Of a stretch of DNA of 63,263 nt, positions 55,889 to 63,263 are shown piece by piece. The notes beneath the pieces are model-generated. The model had not been told where the DNA came from. It saw only the letters and a list, made by a program, of their open reading frames with translations, and ran no database searches. The stretch is taken from assembly GCF_913776855.1 (NCBI RefSeq), contig NZ_CAJYQD010000037.1, forward strand, positions 1 to 63,263. The letters are read 5' to 3'. A program made the position numbers and the translations under genes. This stretch comes from an uncultured Sphingomonas sp. GTDB lineage: Bacteria > Pseudomonadota > Alphaproteobacteria > Sphingomonadales > Sphingomonadaceae. Within the stretch, counting starts at the first letter, position 1, and every line of letters begins with the position of its first letter.

Positions 55889-56812
55889 ATGATCGGCAAC
55901 GATGACGCGGACATGACAGCACGGCGCGATACCCAAAGTCAAACCGGCGCGGTCGTCACCCGCTTCGCACCCAGTCCTACGGGGGCGTTGCACGCCGGCC
56001 ATGCGGTGGCGGCGATCGCGGCGCATGACCGCGCAAGGGGCGCGGGCGGGCGATTCCTGTTGCGGATCGAGGACATCGATACGGGGCGCAGCCGGCCCGA
56101 ACATGTCGCGGGCATCCTTGCCGACCTGCGATGGTTGGGGTTGCATTGGGATGGGGAGGTCGTGTTCCAGTCACAGCGGATGGCGCTCTATGCCGCCGCG
56201 CTCGATCGGCTGCGCGCGGCCGGGCTGGTCTATCCGTGTTTCTGTACCCGCGCCGACATTGCCCGCGAACTGGCGGCGAGTGCGTCGGCGCCGCATGGGG
56301 TGGACGGTGCGGTCTATCCGGGCACTTGCCGCATGATCCCGCCGACGGTCGCGGCGACGCGGCTGGGCGAGCCGCACGCGTGGCGGATCGACATGGCACG
56401 GGCGGTGGCGCTGGCCGGGCCGCTCAAGTGGACCGACGAGCTGGCGGGCAGGGTGTCGGCAGATCCGCTGGCACAGGGCGATGTGGTGCTGGCGCGCAAG
56501 GATGCGGGCACCAGCTACCATCTGGCGGTCACGATCGACGATGCCGCGCAGGGAGTGACCCATGTGGTACGCGGCGTCGACCTGTTCGCCGCGACCCATA
56601 TCCACCGGCTGTTGCAGGCACTGCTCGGCCTGCCCGTCCCGATATGGCGGCATCATCCGCTGCTGCTGGGGCCGGATGGCACGCGGCTGGCCAAGCGCAA
56701 CGGCGCGCCGACGCTCGCGGCGCTGCGCGAACAGGGTCTCGACGGGCGCGACCTCGCCGACGATCTGCGTGCAGGGCGACTGCCCATTGGCTTTGCGCTG
56801 GCAAAGGCTTAG
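55889..56812 (+). CDS. gluQRS: Glutamyl-Q tRNA(Asp) synthetase
   Basis: A 307-residue enzyme that attaches glutamate to the queuosine base at position 34 of tRNA-Asp. It lacks the anticodon domain of GltX, giving the short length. The class I signatures are TRFAPSPTGALHAGHAVAA (HIGH-type) and RLAKRNGA (KMSKS-type). Zinc ligands are in CFCTR and YPGTCR. ATG 55913 is an alternative start eight codons in. It is divergent from the HNH gene with a 32-base gap. Confidence 0.93.
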   Translation: MIGNDDADMTARRDTQSQTGAVVTRFAPSPTGALHAGHAVAAIAAHDRARGAGGRFLLRIEDIDTGRSRPEHVAGILADLRWLGLHWDGEVVFQSQRMALYAAALDRLRAAGLVYPCFCTRADIARELAASASAPHGVDGAVYPGTCRMIPPTVAATRLGEPHAWRIDMARAVALAGPLKWTDELAGRVSADPLAQGDVVLARKDAGTSYHLAVTIDDAAQGVTHVVRGVDLFAATHIHRLLQALLGLPVPIWRHHPLLLGPDGTRLAKRNGAPTLAALREQGLDGRDLADDLRAGRLPIGFALAKA

Positions 56813-56821
56813 CTTCACGCC

Positions 56822-57049
56822 ATGAACACGTTCCTGGTCCTGTTGTTGATCGCGGCGATGATCGCGGTCGTCGTCGCGCTGATCCGCGGCATCGTGTCGT
56901 TCCTGGCACAGGGAAGCGCCGAGGTGCGCGGCGAGGGGCCGAGCGACCATGCGCTGAAATCGAACAAGATGATGCAGGCGCGCGTGTTGTTTCAGGCGAT
57001 CGCCATCCTGATCGTCGTCGTGCTGCTGTTCCTGTCCGGGCGCAGCTGA
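56822..57049 (+). CDS. HIG1-domain twin-helix membrane protein
   Basis: A 75-residue protein with two helices (about 3-27 and 54-72) joined by a charged loop. SNKMMQARVLFQAIAI is the HIG1 signature. Bacterial HIG1 proteins are small inner-membrane proteins, some bound to cytochrome oxidases, which fits a genome with an aa3 oxidase. The gene starts nine bases after gluQRS and ends eight bases before the adenosyltransferase gene, so it is probably part of that transcript. Confidence 0.88.
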   Translation: MNTFLVLLLIAAMIAVVVALIRGIVSFLAQGSAEVRGEGPSDHALKSNKMMQARVLFQAIAILIVVVLLFLSGRS

Positions 57050-57057
57050 ACCGCCTC

Positions 57058-57624
57058 ATGGTCAAGCTGACGAAGATCTATACCCGTACCGGCGACGGCG
57101 GGACCACCGGGCTGGTCGACGGATCGCGCGTGGCGAAGGATGCCGCCGTGATGCAGGCGATCGGCGATGTGGACGAGGCGAATTCGGCGCTGGGCGTCGC
57201 CATCGCCGCGCTGGGCGAGCATCCAGACGCCGCGACGTTGCTGACCATCCAGAACGACCTTTTCGACCTGGGCGCGGACCTCGCCACCCCCTCGGCGATT
57301 ACGGGCGCGCTGCGGATATTGCCCGAACAGGTGACCGCGCTGGAGAATGCGATCGACCAGGCGAATGCCGGCCTGTCGCCGCTCACCAGCTTCATCCTGC
57401 CCGGTGGATCGGCGGCGGCGGCCGCGCTGCATCTGGCCCGCGCCATCGTGCGGCGGGCGGAGCGATCCGCGGTGGCGGCGTCGCATGGCACCGCGCTCAA
57501 CCCGCATCTGCTCGCCTATCTCAACCGGCTGTCGGATTTTCTGTTCGTTTTTGCGCGGCTTGTGAACCAAAGCGCCGGTGGAGACGTTCTGTGGGTACCG
57601 GGTGGAGAGCGTCCGGCATCCTAG
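57058..57624 (+). CDS. Cob(I)alamin adenosyltransferase, PduO type
   Basis: A 188-residue enzyme that makes adenosylcobalamin from cobalamin and ATP. The N-terminal ATP loop KIYTRTGDGGTTGLVDGSRV and the C-terminal LNRLSDFLFVFARLVN with the conserved Arg/Asp residues are diagnostic of the PduO family. No cobalamin riboswitch or other B12 gene is nearby, so it may simply supply cofactor for enzymes such as methylmalonyl-CoA mutase or class II ribonucleotide reductase elsewhere. Confidence 0.94.
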   Translation: MVKLTKIYTRTGDGGTTGLVDGSRVAKDAAVMQAIGDVDEANSALGVAIAALGEHPDAATLLTIQNDLFDLGADLATPSAITGALRILPEQVTALENAIDQANAGLSPLTSFILPGGSAAAAALHLARAIVRRAERSAVAASHGTALNPHLLAYLNRLSDFLFVFARLVNQSAGGDVLWVPGGERPAS

Positions 57625-57636
57625 GGGAGCGATTTC

Positions 57637-58893
57637 ATGCGAGCGACACCGGCCGACCGGTCCGACCACCCGCTCGCCCATCGCTATCACGCCGTCCGAT
57701 CGCTGACCGATGCGTTGGCCGTGCCGCTGTCGGACGCTGATGCCACGGTACAGTCGATGGACGATGCGTCGCCCGCCAAATGGCATCTGGCGCACACCAC
57801 CTGGTTCTTCGAAACCTTTGTCCTGCGCGACCATGTGCCGGGCTACACGCTCCACGACGAACGGTTTCCGTTCCTGTTCAACAGCTATTACGAGGCAGAG
57901 GGGCGGCGCCACGCGCGAGCTAGGCGCGGGATGATTACCCGGCCCAGTCTCGACGAGGTGCGCGGCTATCGCGCGGCGGTCGATGCGGCGTTGCTTGCCG
58001 CGCTCCCCACGCTGTCGGCAGAGGCGCAGGAACTGGTCGCGCTGGGCTGCAACCATGAGGAGCAGCATCAGGAACTGCTGCTGACCGACATCCTCCACCA
58101 TTTCAGCGAAAACCCGCTGGAACCGGCGATGTTCGCGCCCGAGCCCAAGCGCCCGGTCGCGGTGCCGCCGCCGACCGGCTGGATCGAGCATGGCGGCGGT
58201 ATCGTGCAGGTCGGGCATGGCGGGCAGGGCTTCGCCTTCGATTGCGAAGGGCCGCGGCATAATGTGCTGCTCCACCCGCACGCGATTGCCGACCGCACCG
58301 TCGCCAATGGCGAATGGGCGGCGTTCATCGCCGATGGCGGCTATCGCGACGCGCGGTTGTGGCTGGCCGATGGCTGGGCATGGGTGCAGGCGAACGGCAT
58401 CCAGGCGCCGCTCTATTGGGAACAGGACGGCGAGCGATGGACCCGTTTCGGCCTTGACGGGCGGCGCGCGATCGATCCCGCTGCACCGGTGACGCATGTC
58501 AGCTTCTTCGAGGCCGACGCCTATGCCAGCTGGGCCGGCGCGCGCCTGCCGACCGAGTTCGAATGGGAGGCGGCGGCTGCATCCCATGACCCGGCCGGTG
58601 GTAATCAGCTGGACCATGCCCATGCGGTCGAACCGCGCCCGTCGAGCGGCGGCCCCGCTTTTTTCGGCGACGTGTGGCAATGGACCGGCAGCGCGTACCG
58701 GCCGTATCCCGGTTTCCGCACCGCAGACGGTGCGGTGGGCGAATATAACGGCAAGTTCATGAGCGGGCAGTTCGTGTTGCGCGGATCGTCCTGCGCCACG
58801 CCGCGCGGCCACGCGCGCGCCTGTTACCGCAATTTCTTTTACCCCCACCAGCGCTGGCAATTCACCGGCGTCCGCCTTGCAAAGGACCTGTGA
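57637..58893 (+). CDS. egtB: Ergothioneine sulfoxide synthase EgtB
   Basis: A 418-residue non-heme iron enzyme that couples hercynine (trimethylhistidine) to a cysteine thiol to form the sulfoxide intermediate of ergothioneine. The DinB-like N-terminal domain carries the iron ligands His53 in [10 protein letters not shown] and His140/His144 in [10 protein letters not shown]; the C-terminal FGE-sulfatase domain ends [26 protein letters not shown] precedes ATG 57637. It overlaps egtD (TGATG). No egtC is nearby. Confidence 0.95.
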   Translation: MRATPADRSDHPLAHRYHAVRSLTDALAVPLSDADATVQSMDDASPAKWHLAHTTWFFETFVLRDHVPGYTLHDERFPFLFNSYYEAEGRRHARARRGMITRPSLDEVRGYRAAVDAALLAALPTLSAEAQELVALGCNHEEQHQELLLTDILHHFSENPLEPAMFAPEPKRPVAVPPPTGWIEHGGGIVQVGHGGQGFAFDCEGPRHNVLLHPHAIADRTVANGEWAAFIADGGYRDARLWLADGWAWVQANGIQAPLYWEQDGERWTRFGLDGRRAIDPAAPVTHVSFFEADAYASWAGARLPTEFEWEAAAASHDPAGGNQLDHAHAVEPRPSSGGPAFFGDVWQWTGSAYRPYPGFRTADGAVGEYNGKFMSGQFVLRGSSCATPRGHARACYRNFFYPHQRWQFTGVRLAKDL

Positions 58894-59867
58894 TGCTGCG
58901 TAGCGATGATGTGCCGATGGCGACCCGTGCCGACCCCGCGTTCCGCGCCGATGTTCTCGCCGGGCTTGCCCTGCCGCAAAAGGCGGTTCCGGCGCGCTGG
59001 TTCTATGACCGCAAGGGGTCGGAACTGTTCGAGGACATTACCGCGCTCCCCGAATATTATCCGACTCGTGCCGAGACCGCGATCCTGAAGACGATCTGCC
59101 CCGAACTGGTCGGTGCAGTCGGCGAAGGCGTGGCGGTGGTCGAGTTCGGGTCGGGATCTTCGGTCAAGACGCCGATCCTGCTCAATTGCATCGAACCCGC
59201 CGCCTATGTCCCGATCGATATTTCGGGCGACTTCCTGCGATCGTCGTCGGCGGTACTGGCCGCGCAGTTCCCCGGACTGCCGGTGCTGCCGGTCGAGGCG
59301 GATTTCATGCATCCGGTGCCACTGCCCGCGCAGGTCGCCGCCATGCCGAAACTGGGCTTCTTCCCCGGATCGACCATCGGCAACATGGAACCGCTGGCCG
59401 CCGGCACGCTGCTGCGCGCGATGCGCGACTGGCTGGGCGAGGGGGCGATGCTGCTGATCGGCATCGACCGGATCAAGGATCAGGGCACGCTGGTTGCCGC
59501 CTATGACGATGCGGCGGGGGTGACGGCGGCGTTCAACCTGAACCTGCTCGACCGGATCAACCGCGAGCTGGCGGGCAATGTCCCGGTCGACGCCTTTGCG
59601 CATGAAGCGCGCTGGAACGACGACGCCGCGCGGATCGAGATGCATCTGCGTGCGACCCGCGACATCGACTTCGCGATCGACGGTCGATCCTTCGCGATGC
59701 ACGCCGGAGAGACGATTCATACCGAGAACAGCCATAAATATGGCGACCGCGATGCGCGCCTGCTATTGCGCAGCGGCGGGTGGACCCCGTTGCAGCAATG
59801 GTGTGGCGAGGACGGCGCGTTCTGCGTGATCCTGGCCGAAGCGCGAAAGGTACAGATCGCTCCGTGA
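58893..59867 (+). CDS. egtD: L-histidine N-alpha-methyltransferase EgtD
   Basis: A 324-residue SAM-dependent enzyme that trimethylates histidine to hercynine, the first step of ergothioneine synthesis. It has the conserved opening LPQKAVPARWFYDRKGSELF and ITALPEYYPTRAE, the SAM loop VEFGSGSSVKTPILL, and GSTIGNMEP. C-terminal ENSHKY is also typical. ATG 58893 shares one base with the egtB stop. It overlaps the next gene by GTGA, so all three are coupled. Confidence 0.95.
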   Translation: MLRSDDVPMATRADPAFRADVLAGLALPQKAVPARWFYDRKGSELFEDITALPEYYPTRAETAILKTICPELVGAVGEGVAVVEFGSGSSVKTPILLNCIEPAAYVPIDISGDFLRSSSAVLAAQFPGLPVLPVEADFMHPVPLPAQVAAMPKLGFFPGSTIGNMEPLAAGTLLRAMRDWLGEGAMLLIGIDRIKDQGTLVAAYDDAAGVTAAFNLNLLDRINRELAGNVPVDAFAHEARWNDDAARIEMHLRATRDIDFAIDGRSFAMHAGETIHTENSHKYGDRDARLLLRSGGWTPLQQWCGEDGAFCVILAEARKVQIAP

Positions 59868-60691
59868 TCCGATTTCTGCTGACGATGGCGGCGCTGGCCG
59901 CGGCGGTGCCGGCGATGGCCCGCGACCTGACCGTGATGAGCCTCAACATCCGCCTGCCCAGCGACGGCGATGGCGCGAATCTTTGGGAACTGCGGCGCGA
60001 CCTGACCGCGACGACGATCCGCCGTGCCGGCCCCGACGTGATCGGGACGCAGGAATTGTTCAAGCGGCAGGGCGACGACATCGTTGCGCGCCTGCCGCGC
60101 TATCGCTGGATCGGGATCGGGCGCAGCGGGACCGGGCGGCCCGACGACGAACATATGGGCGTCTTCTACCGCACCGACCGGTTGCAGGTGGAACGCTGGG
60201 GCAATTTCTGGCTGTCGGATACGCCCGACGTGCCGGGCAGCATCACCTGGGGCCACCCCCTGCCGCGCATGGTGACATGGGCGATTTTCCGGGAGCGTGA
60301 TGGCAGGCGGTTCGCGATGTTCAACACTCACCTGCCGTACCGCGAGGAGGACGAGGCCGCGCGGGAGAAGGGCGCGGCGCTGCTGGCGGCCCGGATTCCG
60401 CGCATTGCCGGCGACTTGCCGGTCGTGCTGACCGGCGATTTCAACACCGTGCCCGACAGTCCGACCCACCGCCGCCTTGCGCAGGACATGACCGATGCCT
60501 GGACCGCGACGCCCGCGCGAAAGGGGCCGGAGGCGACCTTCCACGGCTTTACCGGCAAGCCCGACCGGCGGATCGACTGGATCTTCGTGAAAGGGTTTGC
60601 GCCGCTGTCGGTAACGACGATCGACACGCGGCAGGGGGCGCTGTTCCCGTCCGACCATTATCCGGTCGTCGCGGTGCTGCGCCGCCGCTGA
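59864..60691 (+). CDS. Exported endonuclease/exonuclease/phosphatase-family protein
   Basis: A 275-residue protein with a short signal peptide (RFLLTMAALAAAVPAMA) and an EEP fold: DLTVMSLNIRLP, GTQEL metal-site Glu, NTHLPYRE, LTGDFNTVPDS and the final SDHYPVVA. Such proteins act on phosphodiesters of DNA, lipids or other molecules, and a signal sequence favours an extracytoplasmic substrate. GTG 59864 overlaps egtD (GTGA), placing it last in the ergothioneine run. It is convergent with the DUF1176 gene, four bases away. Confidence 0.87.
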   Translation: MIRFLLTMAALAAAVPAMARDLTVMSLNIRLPSDGDGANLWELRRDLTATTIRRAGPDVIGTQELFKRQGDDIVARLPRYRWIGIGRSGTGRPDDEHMGVFYRTDRLQVERWGNFWLSDTPDVPGSITWGHPLPRMVTWAIFRERDGRRFAMFNTHLPYREEDEAAREKGAALLAARIPRIAGDLPVVLTGDFNTVPDSPTHRRLAQDMTDAWTATPARKGPEATFHGFTGKPDRRIDWIFVKGFAPLSVTTIDTRQGALFPSDHYPVVAVLRRR

Positions 60692-60695
60692 CCGG

Positions 60696-61775
60696 TCAGC
60701 GGATCAGCCGTGCGACCCAGGTGCGGATGAAATCGGCGTTGCCGCGGCAATCGTCCATCTCGCGCTGTTCGATCAGGCGAAAGCGGCTGCCGTCCCACGC
60801 ATAGCGTTGTCGCACGCCGCAATCGCCCAGCCCCCGGCCCAGCGCGTTGGTTTCCAGAATGCCGTCCGCAAAGGAGGCGTTGAAGGCAAGCGAGGTGTCG
60901 CCGCCCGAATCACCGCCCGGCTCCGCTTCGAACGCGGCCAGCGTCGCTTCGCCCCGTTCGACCACGAACAGCGCCGACAACAGGTTATAGGCGCCCAGCG
61001 AACAGGGCACGATCGCCAGCGTCCGTCCGTTGCCCAGCGGCTTGGTCGTCACATCGGGCAGGTCGTCGCCGTCGCAGTCCGCCTTTGCCCGCATCCGGGT
61101 GACCAGCAGTGGGTCGAGCAGCGCCGATTCACCGCGAACGACCGGCGCACGCACCACCGGAAGCGCGGGGGCCGGGCGGGTGTCGGGCCGCGCGCCCTTT
61201 GCCACCAGCGCACCGGTCGTGCCGTCGCGCCCCTGTGCGGCATCTATCCAGCGGAGCGCCGCCGCCGCGCCCTTCATTGACAGGGTTGCCGCCGTCGCGC
61301 CGGTAGCGTCGGTGATGGTCAGCGTGCCGCCCTGTGCCATGCGCTGCGCAAGGGCCAGTGCCGGTGCGCCGCCCAGCGTGACCGCATCGTCGTCGGCGGT
61401 ACCGCCGCGTGCCACCGCCTCACCATCGATCGCGGCGGTCAGCGGCAGCGCGGGCAGCGTCACCCCGCGCAGGCGGATCGCAACCGCCCCGTCCGGCCCG
61501 GCGGCACGCTCGATCGACAGCATCAATGCCGGCGGATCGCCGTCCTCGGGCGCCAGCGAGCCTGCCTGACAGGTCGCGCCATTATCGCATCCCGCCACCC
61601 AGTTGCCGAAACCGCGCAGTTTGGTCGGGTGCGGGACGGTCCCGGTATCGGCAAGCGGGGTCGCACTGGCGCCGGGCGTGGGGGCGGGCTTCGTGCCCTT
61701 TTCAGCCGGCTGCGGTGGCGATCCGTTGCAGGCGAGCAGGGCGAGCGGCACGGTAAGGGACAGGAAACGGCGCAT
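60696..61775 (-). CDS. DUF1176 lipoprotein
   Basis: A 359-residue exported protein with lipobox LALLAC (Cys16) and a Pro/Thr-rich spacer. The DUF1176-type body reads GFGNWVAGCDNGATCQAGSL near the start, then GGTLTITDATG, KADCDGDDLPDVTTKPLG and CRGNADFIRTWVARLIR at the end. Several cysteines suggest disulfides in the periplasm. Function of the family is unknown. It is convergent with the EEP gene and divergent from the dehydrogenase gene. Confidence 0.87.
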   Translation of the reverse strand: MRRFLSLTVPLALLACNGSPPQPAEKGTKPAPTPGASATPLADTGTVPHPTKLRGFGNWVAGCDNGATCQAGSLAPEDGDPPALMLSIERAAGPDGAVAIRLRGVTLPALPLTAAIDGEAVARGGTADDDAVTLGGAPALALAQRMAQGGTLTITDATGATAATLSMKGAAAALRWIDAAQGRDGTTGALVAKGARPDTRPAPALPVVRAPVVRGESALLDPLLVTRMRAKADCDGDDLPDVTTKPLGNGRTLAIVPCSLGAYNLLSALFVVERGEATLAAFEAEPGGDSGGDTSLAFNASFADGILETNALGRGLGDCGVRQRYAWDGSRFRLIEQREMDDCRGNADFIRTWVARLIR

Positions 61776-61864
61776 AGTGGTGCGATACCGGCATGTACGC
61801 CTGATCGAAAGCCGCTATTGCCGCGTTCGAGCCGGCAAACGGCAGTTAATCGAGAGGACGGACG

Positions 61865-62734
61865 ATGGAGACGATTGGCGTGATCGGCGCGGGCCAGATG
61901 GGGGCGGGCATCGCACAGGTGTCGGCGCAGGCTGGCTATGCCGTGCTGCTGTCCGACATGTCGGTCGAGCGCGCGCAGGCCGGCAAGGACGGCATCGCCA
62001 AGCAACTGGCGCGGGCGGTATCGAAGGATAAGATCACGCAGGGCGACGCCGATGCCGCACTGGACCGCATCACGCCGGTCGGCGACCTGGCGGCGATGGC
62101 CCCGTGCGACCTCGTGATCGAAGCCGCGACCGAGCGGGAGGCGATCAAGCGCCAGATCTTCGAAACCGTGGGCAAGGTGCTGTCGGATACCGCGATCCTC
62201 GCCAGCAACACCTCGTCCATCCCGATCACCAGACTGGCGCAGGCCGCACCCGATCCGGCGCGGTTCATGGGGGTGCATTTCTTCAATCCGGTGCCGGTCA
62301 TGGGCCTGATCGAACTGATCCGCGGCCTTGCCACCAGCGACGCGACAGTCGCGGCGGTCGAGGCGTTCGGACAGAGCCTGAACAAGCGGATCGTCCATGC
62401 CAATGACGCGCCGGGCTTCATCGTCAACCGCGTGCTGATGCCGATGCTGAACGAGGCCTGCTTCGCGCTGGGCGAGGGGGTGGCGACGATCCCCGACATC
62501 GACGCCGCGTGCCAGCTGGGCCTCAATCACCCGATGGGGCCGTTCACCCTGGCCGACTTCATCGGGCTGGACACCTGTCTGGAGATCACCCGCGTCCTGT
62601 TCGAAGGGACCGGCGATCCCAAGTTCCGGCCCGCGCCGCTGCTGGTCAAATATGTCGAGGCCGGCTGGTATGGGCGCAAGGTCAAGCGCGGCTTCTACGA
62701 CTATTCGGGCGCGGAGCCGGTGCCGACGCGGTAA
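61865..62734 (+). CDS. 3-hydroxybutyryl-CoA dehydrogenase
   Basis: A 289-residue NAD(P)-dependent enzyme oxidising 3-hydroxyacyl-CoA to 3-oxoacyl-CoA, used in butyrate/PHB or aromatic-acid routes. It has the Rossmann motif [24 protein letters not shown], the catalytic His in [11 protein letters not shown], and [19 protein letters not shown], in the short single-domain form (PaaH/Hbd). A GAGAGGACGG site precedes the ATG. It stands alone; the operator-like repeats begin right at its stop. Confidence 0.94.
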   Translation: METIGVIGAGQMGAGIAQVSAQAGYAVLLSDMSVERAQAGKDGIAKQLARAVSKDKITQGDADAALDRITPVGDLAAMAPCDLVIEAATEREAIKRQIFETVGKVLSDTAILASNTSSIPITRLAQAAPDPARFMGVHFFNPVPVMGLIELIRGLATSDATVAAVEAFGQSLNKRIVHANDAPGFIVNRVLMPMLNEACFALGEGVATIPDIDAACQLGLNHPMGPFTLADFIGLDTCLEITRVLFEGTGDPKFRPAPLLVKYVEAGWYGRKVKRGFYDYSGAEPVPTR

Positions 62735-62777
62735 AGGACGCTTGACGTAAAGCGAGCTTGTCATGTAAAGCGTCCTT
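62734..62777 (+). promoter_or_regulatory. Tandem and inverted repeats before the XRE-linked membrane gene (candidate operator/promoter)
   Basis: A 10-base inverted repeat (AAGGACGCTT at 62734 and AAGCGTCCTT at 62768) encloses two similar direct repeats, CTTGACGTAAAGCGAG and CTTGTCATGTAAAGCGTC. TTGACG at 62742 could act as a -35 box with TGTAAA 16 bases later as a -10. It lies just upstream of the small membrane protein and its coupled XRE regulator, so it is a likely self-regulation site. Confidence 0.5.
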
Positions 62778-62800
62778 CACAACTTGTGGAGGATGCCGAC

Positions 62801-63205
62801 ATGCCCGTGCCGCCTGAGGCGAAACGCTATACCATCCGCCTGCTGACCGTGATGACGCTGTACGGCGTCACGCTCGTCGCGGTGAACCTGTGGTTCCGTC
62901 ATGCCCCGCCGAGCGGGCTGCTGGCCTACCTTGCGGCCGTGTTGCCCGCCCTACCCATCGCGCTCGTCTTCGTGGTGATCGGGAAGTTCCTGATGGAAAT
63001 GCGCGACGAATATATCCGGGCGCAGATGGTCCACGACCTGATGATCGTAACCGGGGCGACGTTGTCGATCACGACCGCGTGGGGATTTTTGGAAGGGTTC
63101 GGACTCGTCGGACCAACCAAGCACTATTATGTCGCGACCCTGTGGTTCAGCCTGACCGGCGTTGCCGCCTGTATCCGCGGGCTGATGCGGCGGCGGGAGG
63201 CATGA
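62801..63205 (+). CDS. Four-helix membrane protein coupled to an XRE regulator
   Basis: A 134-residue inner-membrane protein with four hydrophobic segments (about residues 15-35, 43-67, 80-100 and 108-127). It opens PVPPEAKRYTIRLLTVMTLY. I recognise no enzymatic motif. GGAGG eight bases before ATG 62801 decides the start over an in-frame GTG at 62786. The stop overlaps the next ATG (ATGA). Small membrane proteins coupled to XRE-type repressors are common in sphingomonads and often lie under such repeats, suggesting a membrane-signal pair; this is inference. Confidence 0.82.
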   Translation: MPVPPEAKRYTIRLLTVMTLYGVTLVAVNLWFRHAPPSGLLAYLAAVLPALPIALVFVVIGKFLMEMRDEYIRAQMVHDLMIVTGATLSITTAWGFLEGFGLVGPTKHYYVATLWFSLTGVAACIRGLMRRREA

Positions 63206-63263
63206 ACAACTATTTGAAGACCCTGCGCGCCGAGCGGGGCTGGTCGCAGCAGCATCTGGCCGA
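63202..63263 (+). CDS. XRE-family HTH regulator (3' end cut by window edge)
   Basis: Only the first 20 codons are visible: NNYLKTLRAERGWSQQHLA, the first helix and turn of an XRE/Cro-type DNA-binding domain. The ATG at 63202 overlaps the stop of the membrane-protein gene. It likely represses its own transcript through the repeats at 62734-62777. Confidence 0.85.
   Translation, partial: MNNYLKTLRAERGWSQQHLA

Noticed and set aside
57058..57624. A cobalamin riboswitch upstream of the adenosyltransferase gene
   Set aside because: The gene lies only eight bases after the HIG1 gene and no B12-box-like sequence is visible nearby.

Overview
The window is chromosomal DNA of a high-G+C alphaproteobacterium, most likely a member of the Sphingomonadaceae. 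The evidence is the 180-kDa-type NAD-glutamate dehydrogenase, the alphaproteobacterial cta/cox gene order, the pyrE-pdxJ-acpS-lepB order, TonB and TraB/GumN proteins, and many REP-like hairpin pairs between genes. Genes are tightly packed, and no gap exceeds about 250 bases. About 60 protein genes, one tRNA, two strong terminators and about a dozen hairpin repeats can be supported. No rRNA, CRISPR array or complete insertion sequence was seen.

Layout. 1-530: the 3' end of a large serine recombinase runs into tRNA-Thr(CGU), the right edge of an integrated element that lies mostly outside the window. 0.7-6.5 kb: a PAS-like protein and the large glutamate dehydrogenase. 6.7-14.2 kb: a carbohydrate island of GH29 alpha-fucosidase, divergent GH35 beta-galactosidase, GH31 alpha-xylosidase-type enzyme with a PA14 insert, and GalM; together these could strip xyloglucan side chains. 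14.3-21.9 kb: a lipoprotein, TraB/GumN protein, a short Mfd-family translocase, an SDR, pterin dehydratase, a zincin and the heme exporter pair ccmA/ccmB. 22-36.7 kb, minus strand: aa3-type cytochrome c oxidase and its assembly genes (ctaC, ctaD, then ctaB, a 44-residue membrane protein, ctaG, ctaE, DUF983, surf1), then thrC and an RNA methyltransferase. A TonB receptor, a DUF1501 protein and a DUF1800 protein sit in the middle of this oxidase cluster.

36.8-43 kb: pyrE-pdxJ-acpS-lepB-maiA, then an envelope module (multi-pass membrane protein, DUF2141 protein, GT4 glycosyltransferase). 43-54 kb: aminopeptidase N, two tandem M28 peptidases, an epimerase-like protein that overlaps a convergent EamA transporter, threonine aldolase and a class A penicillin-binding protein. 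54.3-63.2 kb: a SnoaL-like protein, a DUF3291-like protein, an HNH endonuclease, gluQRS, a HIG1-type protein, a cobalamin adenosyltransferase, egtB-egtD for ergothioneine with a coupled phosphatase-fold hydrolase, a DUF1176 lipoprotein, 3-hydroxybutyryl-CoA dehydrogenase, and a small membrane protein coupled to an XRE regulator cut by the right edge.

Many neighbouring genes share start and stop bases (ATGA, GTGA, TTGA or TGATG), so translational coupling is the main sign of operons. The two most striking non-coding patterns are a family of paired GNAG-loop hairpins whose stems vary in a compensating way, and a second palindrome family centred on CCTCCCCG that sits between convergent stop codons and in one case supplies a ribosome binding site.
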